The notes under the pieces were generated by a model. The model saw only the letters and a list, made by a program, of their open reading frames with translations, did no database searches and was not told where the DNA came from. Below, piece by piece: positions 8,429-17,033 of a stretch of 19,407 bases of DNA (positions within the stretch are counted from its first letter, which is position 1; the number at the start of each line of letters is the position of its first letter). The DNA is from an uncultured Porphyromonadaceae bacterium. Its GTDB lineage: Bacteria > Bacteroidota > Bacteroidia > Bacteroidales > Muribaculaceae. The position numbers and the translations under genes are program-made. Where the stretch lies: contig CAMWQY010000010.1 in NCBI GenBank assembly GCA_947176355.1, positions 1 to 19,407 of the forward strand. Direction: 5' to 3'.

Positions 8429-9775
8429 TTATTTTTTATTAAGAGAGTGTTTCCCAATATCAGAGCGATAGAAGAGTCCTTCTTTTGCAGCTTTCTTTAC
8501 GTCAGCGTAGGCGTTGGCTGCGGCTTCCTCGAGAGTCTTGCCTTTGCCTGTCACCATTGCCACGCGTCCTCCTGCACTCTGAAGTTTGCCATCTTTTACG
8601 GCTGTGCCCATGTGATATACTTTTGAGCAATCGTCGAAGTTTAGATCTACACCTTTCTTATAAGAGCCTGGATAGCCCTCGGAAGCAAGTACTACTCCAA
8701 GGCAAGCGTCGTCGCTCCATCTTGTCTCGTGGTCGGCAGAGTCAATTGCCGCATCGAATAGATCATAAATGTCGCTTTCAAGGCGTGGAAGCACTACTTC
8801 AGTTTCCGGATCTCCGAAACGAGCATTGAATTCGATTACTTTCGGACCATCCTTAGTAAGTATCAGACCTCCATAGAGAATACCGGTGTAGTCGATACCC
8901 TCATCGGCAAGTCCGTCAGCTGTGCGTTGAAGGATTTCCTTGAGAGCTTTCTCTCTAACTTCTTCTGAGATGAAGGGTAGAGGGGAATATGCACCCATAC
9001 CTCCCGTATTCGGACCTTTATCTCCGTCGTAAGCACGTTTGTGATCCTGAGCAAGAGCAAGTGGATATACCTTGCGGCCACCAACTGCACACATGAATGA
9101 GAATTCCGGACCGTCGAGGAATTCCTCGATAAGTACTCTTCCCTGACCGAAAGCTGAGTCGAGCAGCATATCACGCAACGCTGCGTCTGCTTCCTCACGA
9201 GTGGAAGCTACTACCACACCTTTCCCTGCTGCCAAACCGTCGTATTTGATGACTGTAGGGAGTGGAAGAGACTCTGCGTATGCCTTGGCTTCTTCATAAT
9301 TGTCGAAGCTTTTGTAGAAACCGGTGGGTACATTATACTTCTCCATGATTTCTTTAGCAAACTCCTTGCTCGATTCGATTCGGGCTCCTGCTTTTGTAGG
9401 GCCAAAGATGCGTAATCCCTCAGCCTTGAATGCATCTGCAACTCCGGCAGCAAGCGAAGCTTCCGGACCTACCACTGTAAGATCTACCCTCTTTTCTTTA
9501 GCAAAGTCTACGAGATCCTTAATGTCAGTCACACCGATAGGTACACAAGTGGCATGTTTCGACATTCCGGGATTGCCGGGACAAGCGTAGATCTTCTGAA
9601 CGCGTGGACTGCGTGACAGAGCATCAACGATAGCATGTTCGCGACCTCCACTTCCTATTACCATCACCGTCTTTCCCGGGCGTATTTCCTCTTCTCGACC
9701 GGGTTGCATATTGGGCACTTGAAATTGGTTTTCCTTTGGTGGAACAGCTTCGCTATATAAATGATGAAGTTCCAT
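8429..9775 (-). CDS. purD: Phosphoribosylamine--glycine ligase (GAR synthetase)
   Basis: 448 aa from ATG 9775. It makes GAR from phosphoribosylamine, glycine and ATP, the second step of the pathway. The N-domain opens with VMVIGSGGREHAIV (GSGGREHA at 41-48); the ATP-grasp domain follows with AAGKGVVVA, GPNTGGMGAYSP and the metal-binding ARFGDPETEVVLP. A frame also exists to TTG 9784, overlapping the purH stop by 3 nt, but ATG 9775, 5 nt after that stop, is the better start. Even so about 35 residues, rich in proline and charge, precede the usual family N-terminus; internal Met23 or Met38 could be the real start. The stop TAA leads straight into a repeat hairpin. Confidence 0.95.
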   Translation of the reverse strand: MELHHLYSEAVPPKENQFQVPNMQPGREEEIRPGKTVMVIGSGGREHAIVDALSRSPRVQKIYACPGNPGMSKHATCVPIGVTDIKDLVDFAKEKRVDLTVVGPEASLAAGVADAFKAEGLRIFGPTKAGARIESSKEFAKEIMEKYNVPTGFYKSFDNYEEAKAYAESLPLPTVIKYDGLAAGKGVVVASTREEADAALRDMLLDSAFGQGRVLIEEFLDGPEFSFMCAVGGRKVYPLALAQDHKRAYDGDKGPNTGGMGAYSPLPFISEEVREKALKEILQRTADGLADEGIDYTGILYGGLILTKDGPKVIEFNARFGDPETEVVLPRLESDIYDLFDAAIDSADHETRWSDDACLGVVLASEGYPGSYKKGVDLNFDDCSKVYHMGTAVKDGKLQSAGGRVAMVTGKGKTLEEAAANAYADVKKAAKEGLFYRSDIGKHSLNKK

Positions 9776-9780
9776 AAATA

Positions 9781-11310
9781 TCAATGTTTGAAGTGACGCA
9801 TTCCGGTGAAGAGCATTGTAAGGCCCTTCTCGTTTGCCTTGTCGATTGATTCTTGGTCGCGGATGGAGCCACCCGGTTGTACGATAGCTGTCACGCCTTT
9901 GTCAGCTACAAGTTCGACAGTATCTCCGAAAGGAAGGAATCCGTCGCTTCCGAGCACAAGACCTTCTGTATTTCCGGAAGCGAGAGCCTGTTCAAGAGCG
10001 ATGTCGGCAGAACCGACACGGTTCATCTGTCCTGCTCCAACACCGAGAGTCATTCCACCCTTCACTATGACAATTGCGTTGCTCTTGACATGCTTCACAA
10101 TTCTCCATGCGAAATTCATATCCTTGAGTTCTTGTTCGGTCGGTTGCTTTTCAGTGACAGTCATATCGGCAGTGACATCCTTGATGGTAGTGTCAGCATC
10201 CTGGACAAGAAGACCGCCGTTGATGCCTACATATTGTCGCTGAGCTTCCTTGCTTCCATCCATTTTTACTTCCAGAACACGGAGGTTTTTCTTTGTCTTC
10301 AGCAGCTCAAGTGCGTCTTCTTCAAATGCCGGAGCCATTACGATCTCAAGGAAGATTGGCTTCATGGCCTTGGCGACTTCGAGCGTCAAAGGACGGTTCA
10401 TGGCTACGATTCCACCGTAAATGCTGACCTTGTCAGCCTCGTATGCTTTCTGCCAAGCCTCTTCGATAGTAGCGCCGACAGCTGCTCCGCAAGGATTCAT
10501 GTGCTTGAGGCCTACACAGAATGGTTCGTCAAATTCGCGTACTATATTGAGGGCTGCATTAGCATCCTGAATATTGTTGTAGCTGAGTTCCTTGCCATTG
10601 AGCTGTTTTGCACTGAGAAGGGAATAAGATTCCTCTTCGGGAGCTTTATAAAGGGCTGCATTCTGGTGTGGATTCTCACCGTAGCGTAGAGTCTGAACGC
10701 GGTCGAAAGAAAGGAAGAGTTTCTCTTCAAGACCGGCTTTCTCACGCATGTATGTAGCAATGTGGCTATCGTAAAGAGCAGTGTGAGTGTATGCTTTGGC
10801 TGAAAGTTTAAAGCGGGTTTCAAGAGTGGTGTCGCCTGTAGCGCGTATTTCCTCAATGATCTTGTCATAGTCATTCGGATCGCAAACCACAGTCACGGAA
10901 GCGAAATTCTTCGCAGCGCTGCGCAGCATCGACGGACCTCCTATATCGATATTCTCCACAGCATCGGCAAGTGTCACACCCTCCTTTGCTATAGTGGCTT
11001 CAAAAGGATAGAGGTTTACACATACCATTTCGATAGTCTCTATTCCGTTGGCAGCAATTTCTGCCATGTGTTCAGGGACGTCGCGACGAGCGAGAAGTCC
11101 ACCATGAACTTTCGGATGAAGTGTCTTGACGCGACCCTCGCAGATTTCAGGGAAACCGGTGACGTCGCTGATATTGATAATTTTTAGTCCGGCATCGCGA
11201 AGGGTTTTCATAGTGCCTCCAGTGGCAATGATTTCCCAACCCATGTTTTGAAGTGAACGGGCGAAATCTACCACTCCGCGCTTGTCGCTTACGCTAATAA
11301 GTGCTTTCAT
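9781..11310 (-). CDS. purH: Bifunctional AICAR formyltransferase / IMP cyclohydrolase
   Basis: 509 aa, normal length. It performs the last two steps to IMP: formyl transfer from 10-formyl-THF to AICAR, then ring closure. The N-terminal MGS-like cyclohydrolase (about 1-190) shows IIATGGTMKTL and EGRVKTLHPKVHGGLLARRD. The C-terminal formyltransferase (about 200-509) shows RYGENPHQ (209-216) and the active Lys269-His270 in VGLKHMNPCGAA. Its end, GMRHFKH, is a typical PurH C-terminus. ATG 11310 follows a 71-nt repeat linker after purM, and purD begins 5 nt after its TGA stop. Confidence 0.98.
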   Translation of the reverse strand: MKALISVSDKRGVVDFARSLQNMGWEIIATGGTMKTLRDAGLKIINISDVTGFPEICEGRVKTLHPKVHGGLLARRDVPEHMAEIAANGIETIEMVCVNLYPFEATIAKEGVTLADAVENIDIGGPSMLRSAAKNFASVTVVCDPNDYDKIIEEIRATGDTTLETRFKLSAKAYTHTALYDSHIATYMREKAGLEEKLFLSFDRVQTLRYGENPHQNAALYKAPEEESYSLLSAKQLNGKELSYNNIQDANAALNIVREFDEPFCVGLKHMNPCGAAVGATIEEAWQKAYEADKVSIYGGIVAMNRPLTLEVAKAMKPIFLEIVMAPAFEEDALELLKTKKNLRVLEVKMDGSKEAQRQYVGINGGLLVQDADTTIKDVTADMTVTEKQPTEQELKDMNFAWRIVKHVKSNAIVIVKGGMTLGVGAGQMNRVGSADIALEQALASGNTEGLVLGSDGFLPFGDTVELVADKGVTAIVQPGGSIRDQESIDKANEKGLTMLFTGMRHFKH

Positions 11311-11313
11311 TAT

Positions 11314-11359
11314 TTAGTTGTTTAGTTGTGTAGTTGTGTAGTTTAAGGGCTTTAAGGGC
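11314..11359 (-). repeat. purM-purH linker: 8-bp and 9-bp tandem repeats
   Basis: On the plus strand TTAGTTGT is repeated with period 8 at 11314, 11322, 11330 and 11338 (last copies degenerate). It is followed directly by two exact copies of tttaagggc (11342-11350 and 11351-11359). There is no strong palindrome and no recognisable promoter; these repeats fill most of the gap between purM and purH. Confidence 0.85.
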
Positions 11360-11381
11360 ATTTGGACCTTTGGTGGCTTTT

Positions 11382-12407
11382 TCAGATGATCTCTACGCCG
11401 GGCTTATCAGTGATTTTTCCGATGACGGAAGCTTTCTCGCCATGCTTTTCAAGAATCTCGATGGCTTTGGCTGCATCTTTTTCATCTACTGCAAGCACCA
11501 TGCCGATACCCATATTGAAGATGTTGAACATCTCGCGGTGAGGCACTTTCCCATATTTTTCAAGTAGCTTGAAGACCGGAAGAATTTCCCATGATCCCTC
11601 TTTTACTTCTATGCCCTGTCCATCGTGGAGAATGCGGGGTATATTCTCGTCAAAGCCGCCACCTGTGATATGTGCTACTCCGTGTACGTCAACATTACGG
11701 ATTACATCCAATACCGGTTTCACATATATACGGGTAGGAGTGAGAAGCATTTCTCCAAGAGTCTTGTCGCCGGTCTCTTCATATTTCTTGTCGAATTCAA
11801 GACCTGCGTCAGAAACAATCTTGCGTACAAGTGAAAATCCGTTGGAATGGACTCCCGAAGATGCTATTCCCACAAGCACATCGCCTGTCTTTACTTTGCT
11901 TCCATCGATAAGGTTGCTACGGTCGACTGCTCCTACAGTGAAGCCGGCAATGTCATAATCCCCCGGTTGATACATACCTGGCATCTCTGCCGTCTCGCCT
12001 CCGATAAGGGCGCATCCTGCCTGGCGGCAGCCTTCAGCAACGCCGGATACTATTGCCTCCACGACAGCCGGTTCGTTTTTGCCGACTGCAACATAATCGA
12101 GGAAGAAAAGTGGTTCCGCTCCCTGTGCAAGCACATCGTTGACACACATTGCTACAGCATCTATGCCGATTGTGTCGTGCTTGTCGACAGCAAAAGCTAT
12201 TTTCAATTTTGTACCGACACCGTCAGTGCCGCTTACAAGAATCGGCTCCTTATATCCGAGGCTTGCAAGGTCGAACATTCCGCCGAATGCCCCGATATTC
12301 CCCATCACGCCCGGGCGATTGGTGCTTGCCACATGCTTCTTGATGCGGCTTACTACTTCATATCCGGCTTCAAGATTCACGCCGGATGCTTCGTATGATT
12401 TGGCCAT
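11382..12407 (-). CDS. purM: Phosphoribosylformylglycinamidine cyclo-ligase (AIR synthetase)
   Basis: 341 aa, normal for PurM. It closes FGAM to AIR with ATP, taking the product of PurL encoded just upstream. The signature [14 protein letters not shown] (GTDGVGTK at 60-67) is the glycine-rich ATP/substrate loop, and [20 protein letters not shown] and [11 protein letters not shown] are conserved family blocks. The C-terminal half ends in [20 protein letters not shown] sequence and [14 protein letters not shown]. It starts at ATG 12407, 115 nt after the purL stop, across a repeat-filled linker, and ends with TGA 71 nt before purH. Confidence 0.97.
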   Translation of the reverse strand: MAKSYEASGVNLEAGYEVVSRIKKHVASTNRPGVMGNIGAFGGMFDLASLGYKEPILVSGTDGVGTKLKIAFAVDKHDTIGIDAVAMCVNDVLAQGAEPLFFLDYVAVGKNEPAVVEAIVSGVAEGCRQAGCALIGGETAEMPGMYQPGDYDIAGFTVGAVDRSNLIDGSKVKTGDVLVGIASSGVHSNGFSLVRKIVSDAGLEFDKKYEETGDKTLGEMLLTPTRIYVKPVLDVIRNVDVHGVAHITGGGFDENIPRILHDGQGIEVKEGSWEILPVFKLLEKYGKVPHREMFNIFNMGIGMVLAVDEKDAAKAIEILEKHGEKASVIGKITDKPGVEII

Positions 12408-12420
12408 AATTAATGTAATT

Positions 12421-12521
12421 GAGAATTGTGAATTGAGAATTGAGAATGTTTTCGATTGGAGAATTGAAATTGAGAATTTTTTCGATTGAAGTAATTCTCA
12501 ATTCTCAATTCTCCATTCTCA
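12421..12521 (-). repeat. purL-purM linker: heptamer arrays, 30-bp direct repeat and 18-bp inverted repeat
   Basis: On the plus strand attctca-type heptamers are tandem at 12494, 12501, 12508 (attctcc) and 12515, ending one base before the purL stop codon. gaattga heptamers run at 12430 and 12437. The arms 12430-12447 and 12494-12511 are perfect 18-bp inverted repeats with a 46-nt spacer. In the spacer, a 21-nt segment at 12440-12460 recurs at 12470-12490 with 19 of 21 matches, offset by exactly 30 bp. Confidence 0.9.
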
Positions 12522-12522
12522 A

Positions 12523-15500
12523 TTATTTTTGGAAGTATTTTACGGCATTTGCAAAGAGATTCTGACGTTTGTCGCCTGAGATGTTCTTAAACAGGCCTTC
12601 ATCGTATCTCTCTGAGTGTCCCATCTTGCCGAGGATCTGGCCATCGGGGCTTATTATGCCTTCGATGGCATCTGAAGAGCCGTTAGGGTTGAATGGGCTC
12701 TTCATTGTAGCATTGCCGTTAGCATCAGCATATTGGAATGCTATCTGTCCTGCTTCTGCAAGTTGCTTGACGAGTTCCGGGCTTGCCGTAAACTTGCCCT
12801 CACCATGCGAAACAGCAATAGAATGCAACTGCCCGATCTCAAATCCATCAAGCCAGGGAGAAGCGACGCTTCCAACACGAGTCACTGCTATTTGAGATAT
12901 GTGTCGGTTGATGTCGTTGCGGAAGAGGGTAGGACTCTCTGCTGAAAGTTCACCTATCTTGCCGAATGGGAGAAGTCCTGACTTGACAAGGGCTTGGAAA
13001 CCGTTGCAAATGCCGATGATGAGTCCACCGCGCTTGAGAAGACGCTCGATAGCTTCTTTCACTGCTTTATTCATGATGACGCTCGCGATAAATTTACCGC
13101 TTCCGTCAGGTTCGTCACCAAGTGAAAAACCTCCACTGAACGCAAGCACGTGGCATTCGTCGATCATCTTTGCCATGGTGTCAACTGATTCGTGAGTCTG
13201 TTCCGGAGTAAGGTTGCAGAATACGCTCGTAGTGCAAGTGGCTCCTTCACGGCTGAAAGCACGGATCATGTCGTAGTCGCAGTTAGTGCCGGGGAATACC
13301 GGTAGGTAGACAGTTGGATGCTCTACAGGTTCTCCTTTCCATACCAACTTGTTCACTCCTGAAGTGGCGTTTTCTGCTTTGCCGGTAGTGTCTGCATGGT
13401 CAGGGTATATTTCGTTGAAGCGGGCGCTGTTGGCTTCCTTGAGCATGAATATTTCCTTGCGGTCGCCATTGATATTGAGAATAGGATCTGCAATAGTAGC
13501 TCCAATAGGCTTATATTCCTCGCCAAGTTTTTCAGCGCTTTCCACTACGATTGCACCATAGTTCCACTTATAAAGTTCTTCTGATGGATATTCGATTTCT
13601 GCACCGATTTCATTGCCGAAGCTCATTTTGGCAACCGCTTCACCAAGACCTCCGAATCCGAGGGCGTATGCTGCTTTGATGCGTCCTGCCTTTATGTCTT
13701 CATGAATGATAGCGAAATTCTTCTTGAGTTTGTCAGTATCCGGCATTCCGTTTTCCAGCGGTTTTGCTTCAAGAAGATAAATGACATCGCCTGCTTCTTT
13801 GAATTCAGGGCTGATTACGTCTCTTGCATCCACGGGCACAATACCAAATGCAATAAGAGTTGGGGGTACTGAGATATCAGCAAATGTGCCGCTCATAGAG
13901 TCCTTACCTCCGATAGATGGAAGCCCGAATTCCTTCTGCATCTTGAGCGCTCCAAGAAGAGCTGCTGCAGGTTTGCCCCAAGATTTGTCGGTATGCATGC
14001 GCTCGAAATATTCTTGATATGAGAATCGCATGCGTGTAGTGTCGCCACCGGCAGCTGCAACTTTTGCCACGGCTTCTACTACGGCGTAGGCTGCTCCATG
14101 ATATGGACTCCATTCGCTGATGAATGGGTTGAAACCGAAAGCCATCATGCTGGCAGTGTTTGTGAAGCCCCCTGTAGGAAGTTTTTGGACGCTGACTTGT
14201 GTTTCGGTCCCCTGAGTCTTACCGCCAAATGGCATAAGCACTGTAGAAGCTCCGATTGTTGAGTCAAACATCTCGATCAGTCCTTTCTGCGACGTTACAT
14301 TGTCGTCAGCAAGCATTTCCTCAAATGAGTTTGGTGCGATATGAGGCATTTCCGGAGAAATCGCTTCAATTTTCACGGATGCTTTTCTGGTAGCACCGGC
14401 TGAATCGATAAAGTCGCGGCTCAAGTCGGCTACAACTTCTCCATTCATCATCATGCGCATGCGGCCACGGTCAGTGACGTCAGCTACGTGAGTCACTTCA
14501 AGATTTTCCTCATGGCAATATTTTATGAATTCTTCCATGTCTTTCTTCTCGACCACCACGCTCATGCGCTCCTGGCTTTCGCTTATAGCAAGCTCTGTAG
14601 CATTCAAACCGCTATATTTCACAGGGACACGATCGAGATAAATGTCAAGACCATCTGCCAACTCGCCTATGGCAACGCTCACGCCTCCGGCACCAAAGTC
14701 GTTGGATTTCTTGATAAGACGAGTTACTTCCGGACGGTGGAAAAGACGTTCTATCTTGCGTTCTTCAGGTGCATTGCCTTTCTGCACCTCACTTCCACAT
14801 TGCTCGAGGGAACTGACATTATGCTCCTTGCTCGAGCCGGTTGCTCCGCCGATTCCATCGCGACCTGTACGGCCGCCAAACATAAGTATCACGTCGCCGG
14901 GAGCAGGACGCTCACGACGGACATCTGCTTGCTTGACAGCACCGACCACAGCACCGACTTCAAGGCGTTTTGCCACATAATTCGGGTGGAATATCTCGCG
15001 CACATGTGTTGTAGCAAGACCTATCTGGTTGCCATAGCTGCTGTATCCGGCAGCGGCACGCTTTGAAATGACACGCTGAGGAAGTTTTCCTTTCATGGTT
15101 TCACTTACCGGTTTGTAGATGTCTCCGGCACCGGTCACACGCATCGCCTGATATACGTAGCTGCGCCCACTCAGCGGGTCGCGGATAGCGCCACCGAGAC
15201 AAGTAGAAGCGCCACCAAACGGTTCGATTTCTGTAGGATGGTTGTGTGTTTCATTTTTAAACATGAGGAGCCACTTCTCCTTGTCGCCCTTTTCGGTATC
15301 TACATCAATGACGATCGAGCAAGCATTGTTTTCCTCGCTTTCCTCCTGATCGTCGAGAATACCTTTAGCTTTGAGCCAGCGTGCTCCGATGCAAGCAAGA
15401 TCCATAAGGCAAAGTCTCTTTTCTTCCCTGCCAAGGTCTTTGCGCATATCGTGGTAAAGTTCAAGGCTCTTTTTGATGTCATCTGCCACCGGACTCTCTT

Positions 15501-16206
15501 CCACCTCTATGTCTGTCAATTCTGTCATGAATGTGGTGTGGCGGCAATGATCGCTCCAATATGTATCAAGGATTCTAAGTTCCGTCTCTCTGGGATCGCG
15601 ACCCTCTTTATTGAAATAATCCACCACAGTCATCAAGTCGGCATCATTCATGGCGAGCCCCATTTCCTTGATGAATTCAGGTGCTTTTTCAAGAGTGATT
15701 TCACGGAAGCCTTCGAGCACTTTTACCGGAGAAGCAGTAGCGCGTTCCGGCGGACAAAGTATTGTCATGTCCTTTTTGCGTGATTCTACAGCATTGATTG
15801 TGTAGTGAGCGATTTTTTCGAGATCTTCCGTGCTTACGCTGTCGTCAAAAATCATTAGTTTTGCACTTCTGATTTCAGCCTCAGAAGATGGATCTATGAG
15901 TTTTACGCAGTCTTCAGCTGAAGATGCCCTTTGGTCAAATTGACCCGGGAGGCACTCCACGGCAAGATATTTCTTGCCTTCAAGATCAAATTCCTCGCAT
16001 ACCGTGTCAGTGGCTGGCTCACCAAACACACGATATTTGGCTTCTTCTATAAGAGCCGGATCGGCATTGAAGACATCATAGACGCAAATGAGACGCAAAT
16101 CTTTGATGTCAAGTCCAAGGTTTTCATTGAGTTCTCGACGGAGACTGTCGGCTTCCACTCTATAAGCGCCGCTTTTCTCCACGAAAATTCGTTTATTCTG
16201 GTTCAT
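12523..16206 (-). CDS. purL: Phosphoribosylformylglycinamidine synthase, long single-chain form
   Basis: 1227 aa from ATG 16206 (MNQNKRIFVEKSGAYRVEAD). It converts FGAR to FGAM with glutamine and ATP. This is the large fused form, with N-terminal PurS-like part, two AIRS-like halves and a C-terminal amidotransferase. ETHNHPTEIEPFGGASTCLG and GGRTGRDGIGGATGSS mark the synthetase core, and GGKDSMSGT the second half. The glutaminase has its triad: Cys1067 (GICNGFQAL), His1197 and Glu1199 (GHSERYDEG). The frame is also open 28 codons further to TTG 16290, but that stretch is only the 9-bp repeat array translated as a Lys/Pro/Leu/Phe tract, so I start at the ATG. purM follows after 115 nt. Confidence 0.97.
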   Translation of the reverse strand: MNQNKRIFVEKSGAYRVEADSLRRELNENLGLDIKDLRLICVYDVFNADPALIEEAKYRVFGEPATDTVCEEFDLEGKKYLAVECLPGQFDQRASSAEDCVKLIDPSSEAEIRSAKLMIFDDSVSTEDLEKIAHYTINAVESRKKDMTILCPPERATASPVKVLEGFREITLEKAPEFIKEMGLAMNDADLMTVVDYFNKEGRDPRETELRILDTYWSDHCRHTTFMTELTDIEVEESPVADDIKKSLELYHDMRKDLGREEKRLCLMDLACIGARWLKAKGILDDQEESEENNACSIVIDVDTEKGDKEKWLLMFKNETHNHPTEIEPFGGASTCLGGAIRDPLSGRSYVYQAMRVTGAGDIYKPVSETMKGKLPQRVISKRAAAGYSSYGNQIGLATTHVREIFHPNYVAKRLEVGAVVGAVKQADVRRERPAPGDVILMFGGRTGRDGIGGATGSSKEHNVSSLEQCGSEVQKGNAPEERKIERLFHRPEVTRLIKKSNDFGAGGVSVAIGELADGLDIYLDRVPVKYSGLNATELAISESQERMSVVVEKKDMEEFIKYCHEENLEVTHVADVTDRGRMRMMMNGEVVADLSRDFIDSAGATRKASVKIEAISPEMPHIAPNSFEEMLADDNVTSQKGLIEMFDSTIGASTVLMPFGGKTQGTETQVSVQKLPTGGFTNTASMMAFGFNPFISEWSPYHGAAYAVVEAVAKVAAAGGDTTRMRFSYQEYFERMHTDKSWGKPAAALLGALKMQKEFGLPSIGGKDSMSGTFADISVPPTLIAFGIVPVDARDVISPEFKEAGDVIYLLEAKPLENGMPDTDKLKKNFAIIHEDIKAGRIKAAYALGFGGLGEAVAKMSFGNEIGAEIEYPSEELYKWNYGAIVVESAEKLGEEYKPIGATIADPILNINGDRKEIFMLKEANSARFNEIYPDHADTTGKAENATSGVNKLVWKGEPVEHPTVYLPVFPGTNCDYDMIRAFSREGATCTTSVFCNLTPEQTHESVDTMAKMIDECHVLAFSGGFSLGDEPDGSGKFIASVIMNKAVKEAIERLLKRGGLIIGICNGFQALVKSGLLPFGKIGELSAESPTLFRNDINRHISQIAVTRVGSVASPWLDGFEIGQLHSIAVSHGEGKFTASPELVKQLAEAGQIAFQYADANGNATMKSPFNPNGSSDAIEGIISPDGQILGKMGHSERYDEGLFKNISGDKRQNLFANAVKYFQK

Positions 16207-16219
16207 ATATGTTTTAAAA

Positions 16220-16282
16220 GGTTTAAATAGTTTATGTGGTTTAAGTGGTTTAAATGGTTTAAGTGGTTTAGATAGTTTAAAC
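16220..16282 (-). repeat. purE-purL linker: 7 x 9-bp tandem repeat
   Basis: Plus-strand units ggtttaaat, agtttatgt, ggtttaagt, ggtttaaat, ggtttaagt, ggtttagat, agtttaaac lie end to end. The array starts 14 nt upstream of the purL ATG. Related TTTAAAC/TCTAAAC pieces continue up to the purE stop (16304-16306). The period of nine keeps the purL frame open, which creates a false N-terminal extension. Confidence 0.95.
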
Positions 16283-16303
16283 TTACTCAACCGTCTAAAC
16301 TTT

Positions 16304-16774
16304 TTAAACTAATTCACTGGAAAGGACTTTTTCTGCTTGTTTTTTACGGAAGTCAGCCATTTTGGCCTCGAGATTTTTGTCGGTCACTGCCATGATTTCT
16401 ACTGCGAGAAGGGCTGCATTCTTTGCTCCGTCAATGCTTACTGTAGCAACAGGTATGCCGGAAGGCATCTGCACCATTGAGAGCAGTGAGTCAAGACCGT
16501 CGAGTGTACGCGCCTTGATGGGCACACCGATTACCGGGAGTGTTGTGAAGGCAGCGCATACGCCTGCAAGGTGGGCAGCCCCGCCTGCTGCTGCTATGAT
16601 GGCAGCATAGCCGGCTTCGCGTGCACCGCTTACCCATGCTTCAAGTTCGTGGGGCGTACGGTGTGCGCTTAGCACTTTCTTGTCGTACTCTACACCGAAT
16701 TCATCGAGAATTTCAGCACTTCCTTTCATTACGGGCCAGTCGGAAGCAGAACCCATTACAATACCAATTTTCAT
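16304..16774 (-). CDS. purE: N5-carboxyaminoimidazole ribonucleotide mutase, class I PurE
   Basis: 156 aa, normal for a single-domain PurE. It produces CAIR in the sixth step of the pathway. MGSASDWP (7-14) is the phosphate-binding loop, LSAHRTP gives His38, and [10 protein letters not shown] gives His68. SAHRTP and GGAAHL fit class I (bacterial, N5-CAIR-using) and not the SAHKGP class II form that uses CO2 directly. Class I enzymes normally need PurK to supply N5-CAIR, and purK is not in this window. ATG 16774 is the first protein start of the operon and lies about 250 nt downstream of the predicted promoter. purL follows across a 97-nt linker. Confidence 0.97.
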   Translation of the reverse strand: MKIGIVMGSASDWPVMKGSAEILDEFGVEYDKKVLSAHRTPHELEAWVSGAREAGYAAIIAAAGGAAHLAGVCAAFTTLPVIGVPIKARTLDGLDSLLSMVQMPSGIPVATVSIDGAKNAALLAVEIMAVTDKNLEAKMADFRKKQAEKVLSSELV

Positions 16775-16822
16775 TGCTATCTTTATGTTTTTTATAATTT
16801 AGTTCAGTAATTGACATAAACG

Positions 16823-17029
16823 CAAAACCGCATTCCGATAAGTCGGAACGCGGTATGTACTATGTTTGAATATCCGAAACTGCACGACAAGTCTTCACTT
16901 CAAGTCCGCACGATTTGTGAATGGCCCTCAGACCATTTTGTAATCTACGGAATGATAGATGTTTGACACATCGTTTTTTCTTATGTAAGATAAGCATGTT
17001 CCGGTGTTGATTTTTTATTGAAAAAACTT
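16823..17029 (-). ncRNA. Candidate 6S-like RNA, or structured leader of the purine operon
   Basis: This 200-nt stretch has a Bacteroidetes promoter at one end and a terminator-like hairpin at the other. Read on the minus strand it can fold into a rod. The apical hairpin is AATGGTC/GGCCATT with loop TGAG (16920-16937), in the middle. Next is CCGTAGATT paired with AATCGTGCGG (16942-16950 with 16906-16915, one bulge). Then comes an open bubble of 14 nt (16951-16964) facing 12 nt (16894-16905). ACGATGTGTC pairs with GACTTGTCGT (16965-16974 with 16884-16893, 9 of 10 including two G-U). Beyond that the pairing is irregular. Length, symmetry and a central bubble are the hallmarks of 6S RNA, the RNA polymerase-binding promoter mimic. 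Pairing was worked out by hand; the alternative is a cis-acting purE attenuator. Confidence 0.5.
16824..16854 (-). terminator. Terminator-like hairpin upstream of purE
   Basis: ACCGCGTTCCGA (16854-16843) pairs with TCGGAATGCGGT (16838-16827) over 12 bp with one G-T pair and a CTTA loop. It is followed on the minus strand by TTTT then GCGTTT. It ends about 50 nt before the purE ATG and has the form of an intrinsic terminator, though the T run is short and broken. It would define the 3' end of the candidate 6S-like RNA or act as an attenuator in the operon leader. Confidence 0.65.
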
Positions 17030-17033
17030 GGTG

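Noticed and set aside
9776..9784. TTG start for purD at 9784, overlapping the purH stop
   Set aside because: An ATG nine bases downstream at 9775 is closer to normal and sits 5 nt after the purH stop; the extra three residues add nothing known.
9853..10689. Plus-strand open frame of 278 codons
   Set aside because: It lies antisense inside purH, whose minus-strand protein has full family motifs and catalytic residues. The plus-strand product has no recognisable domain. The same applies to 7697-8371 (inside purB) and 14488-15066 (inside purL).
16861..16868. TATGTTTG on the plus strand as a promoter -7 element
   Set aside because: There is no TTTG-like -33 element at the right distance and no plus-strand gene downstream.
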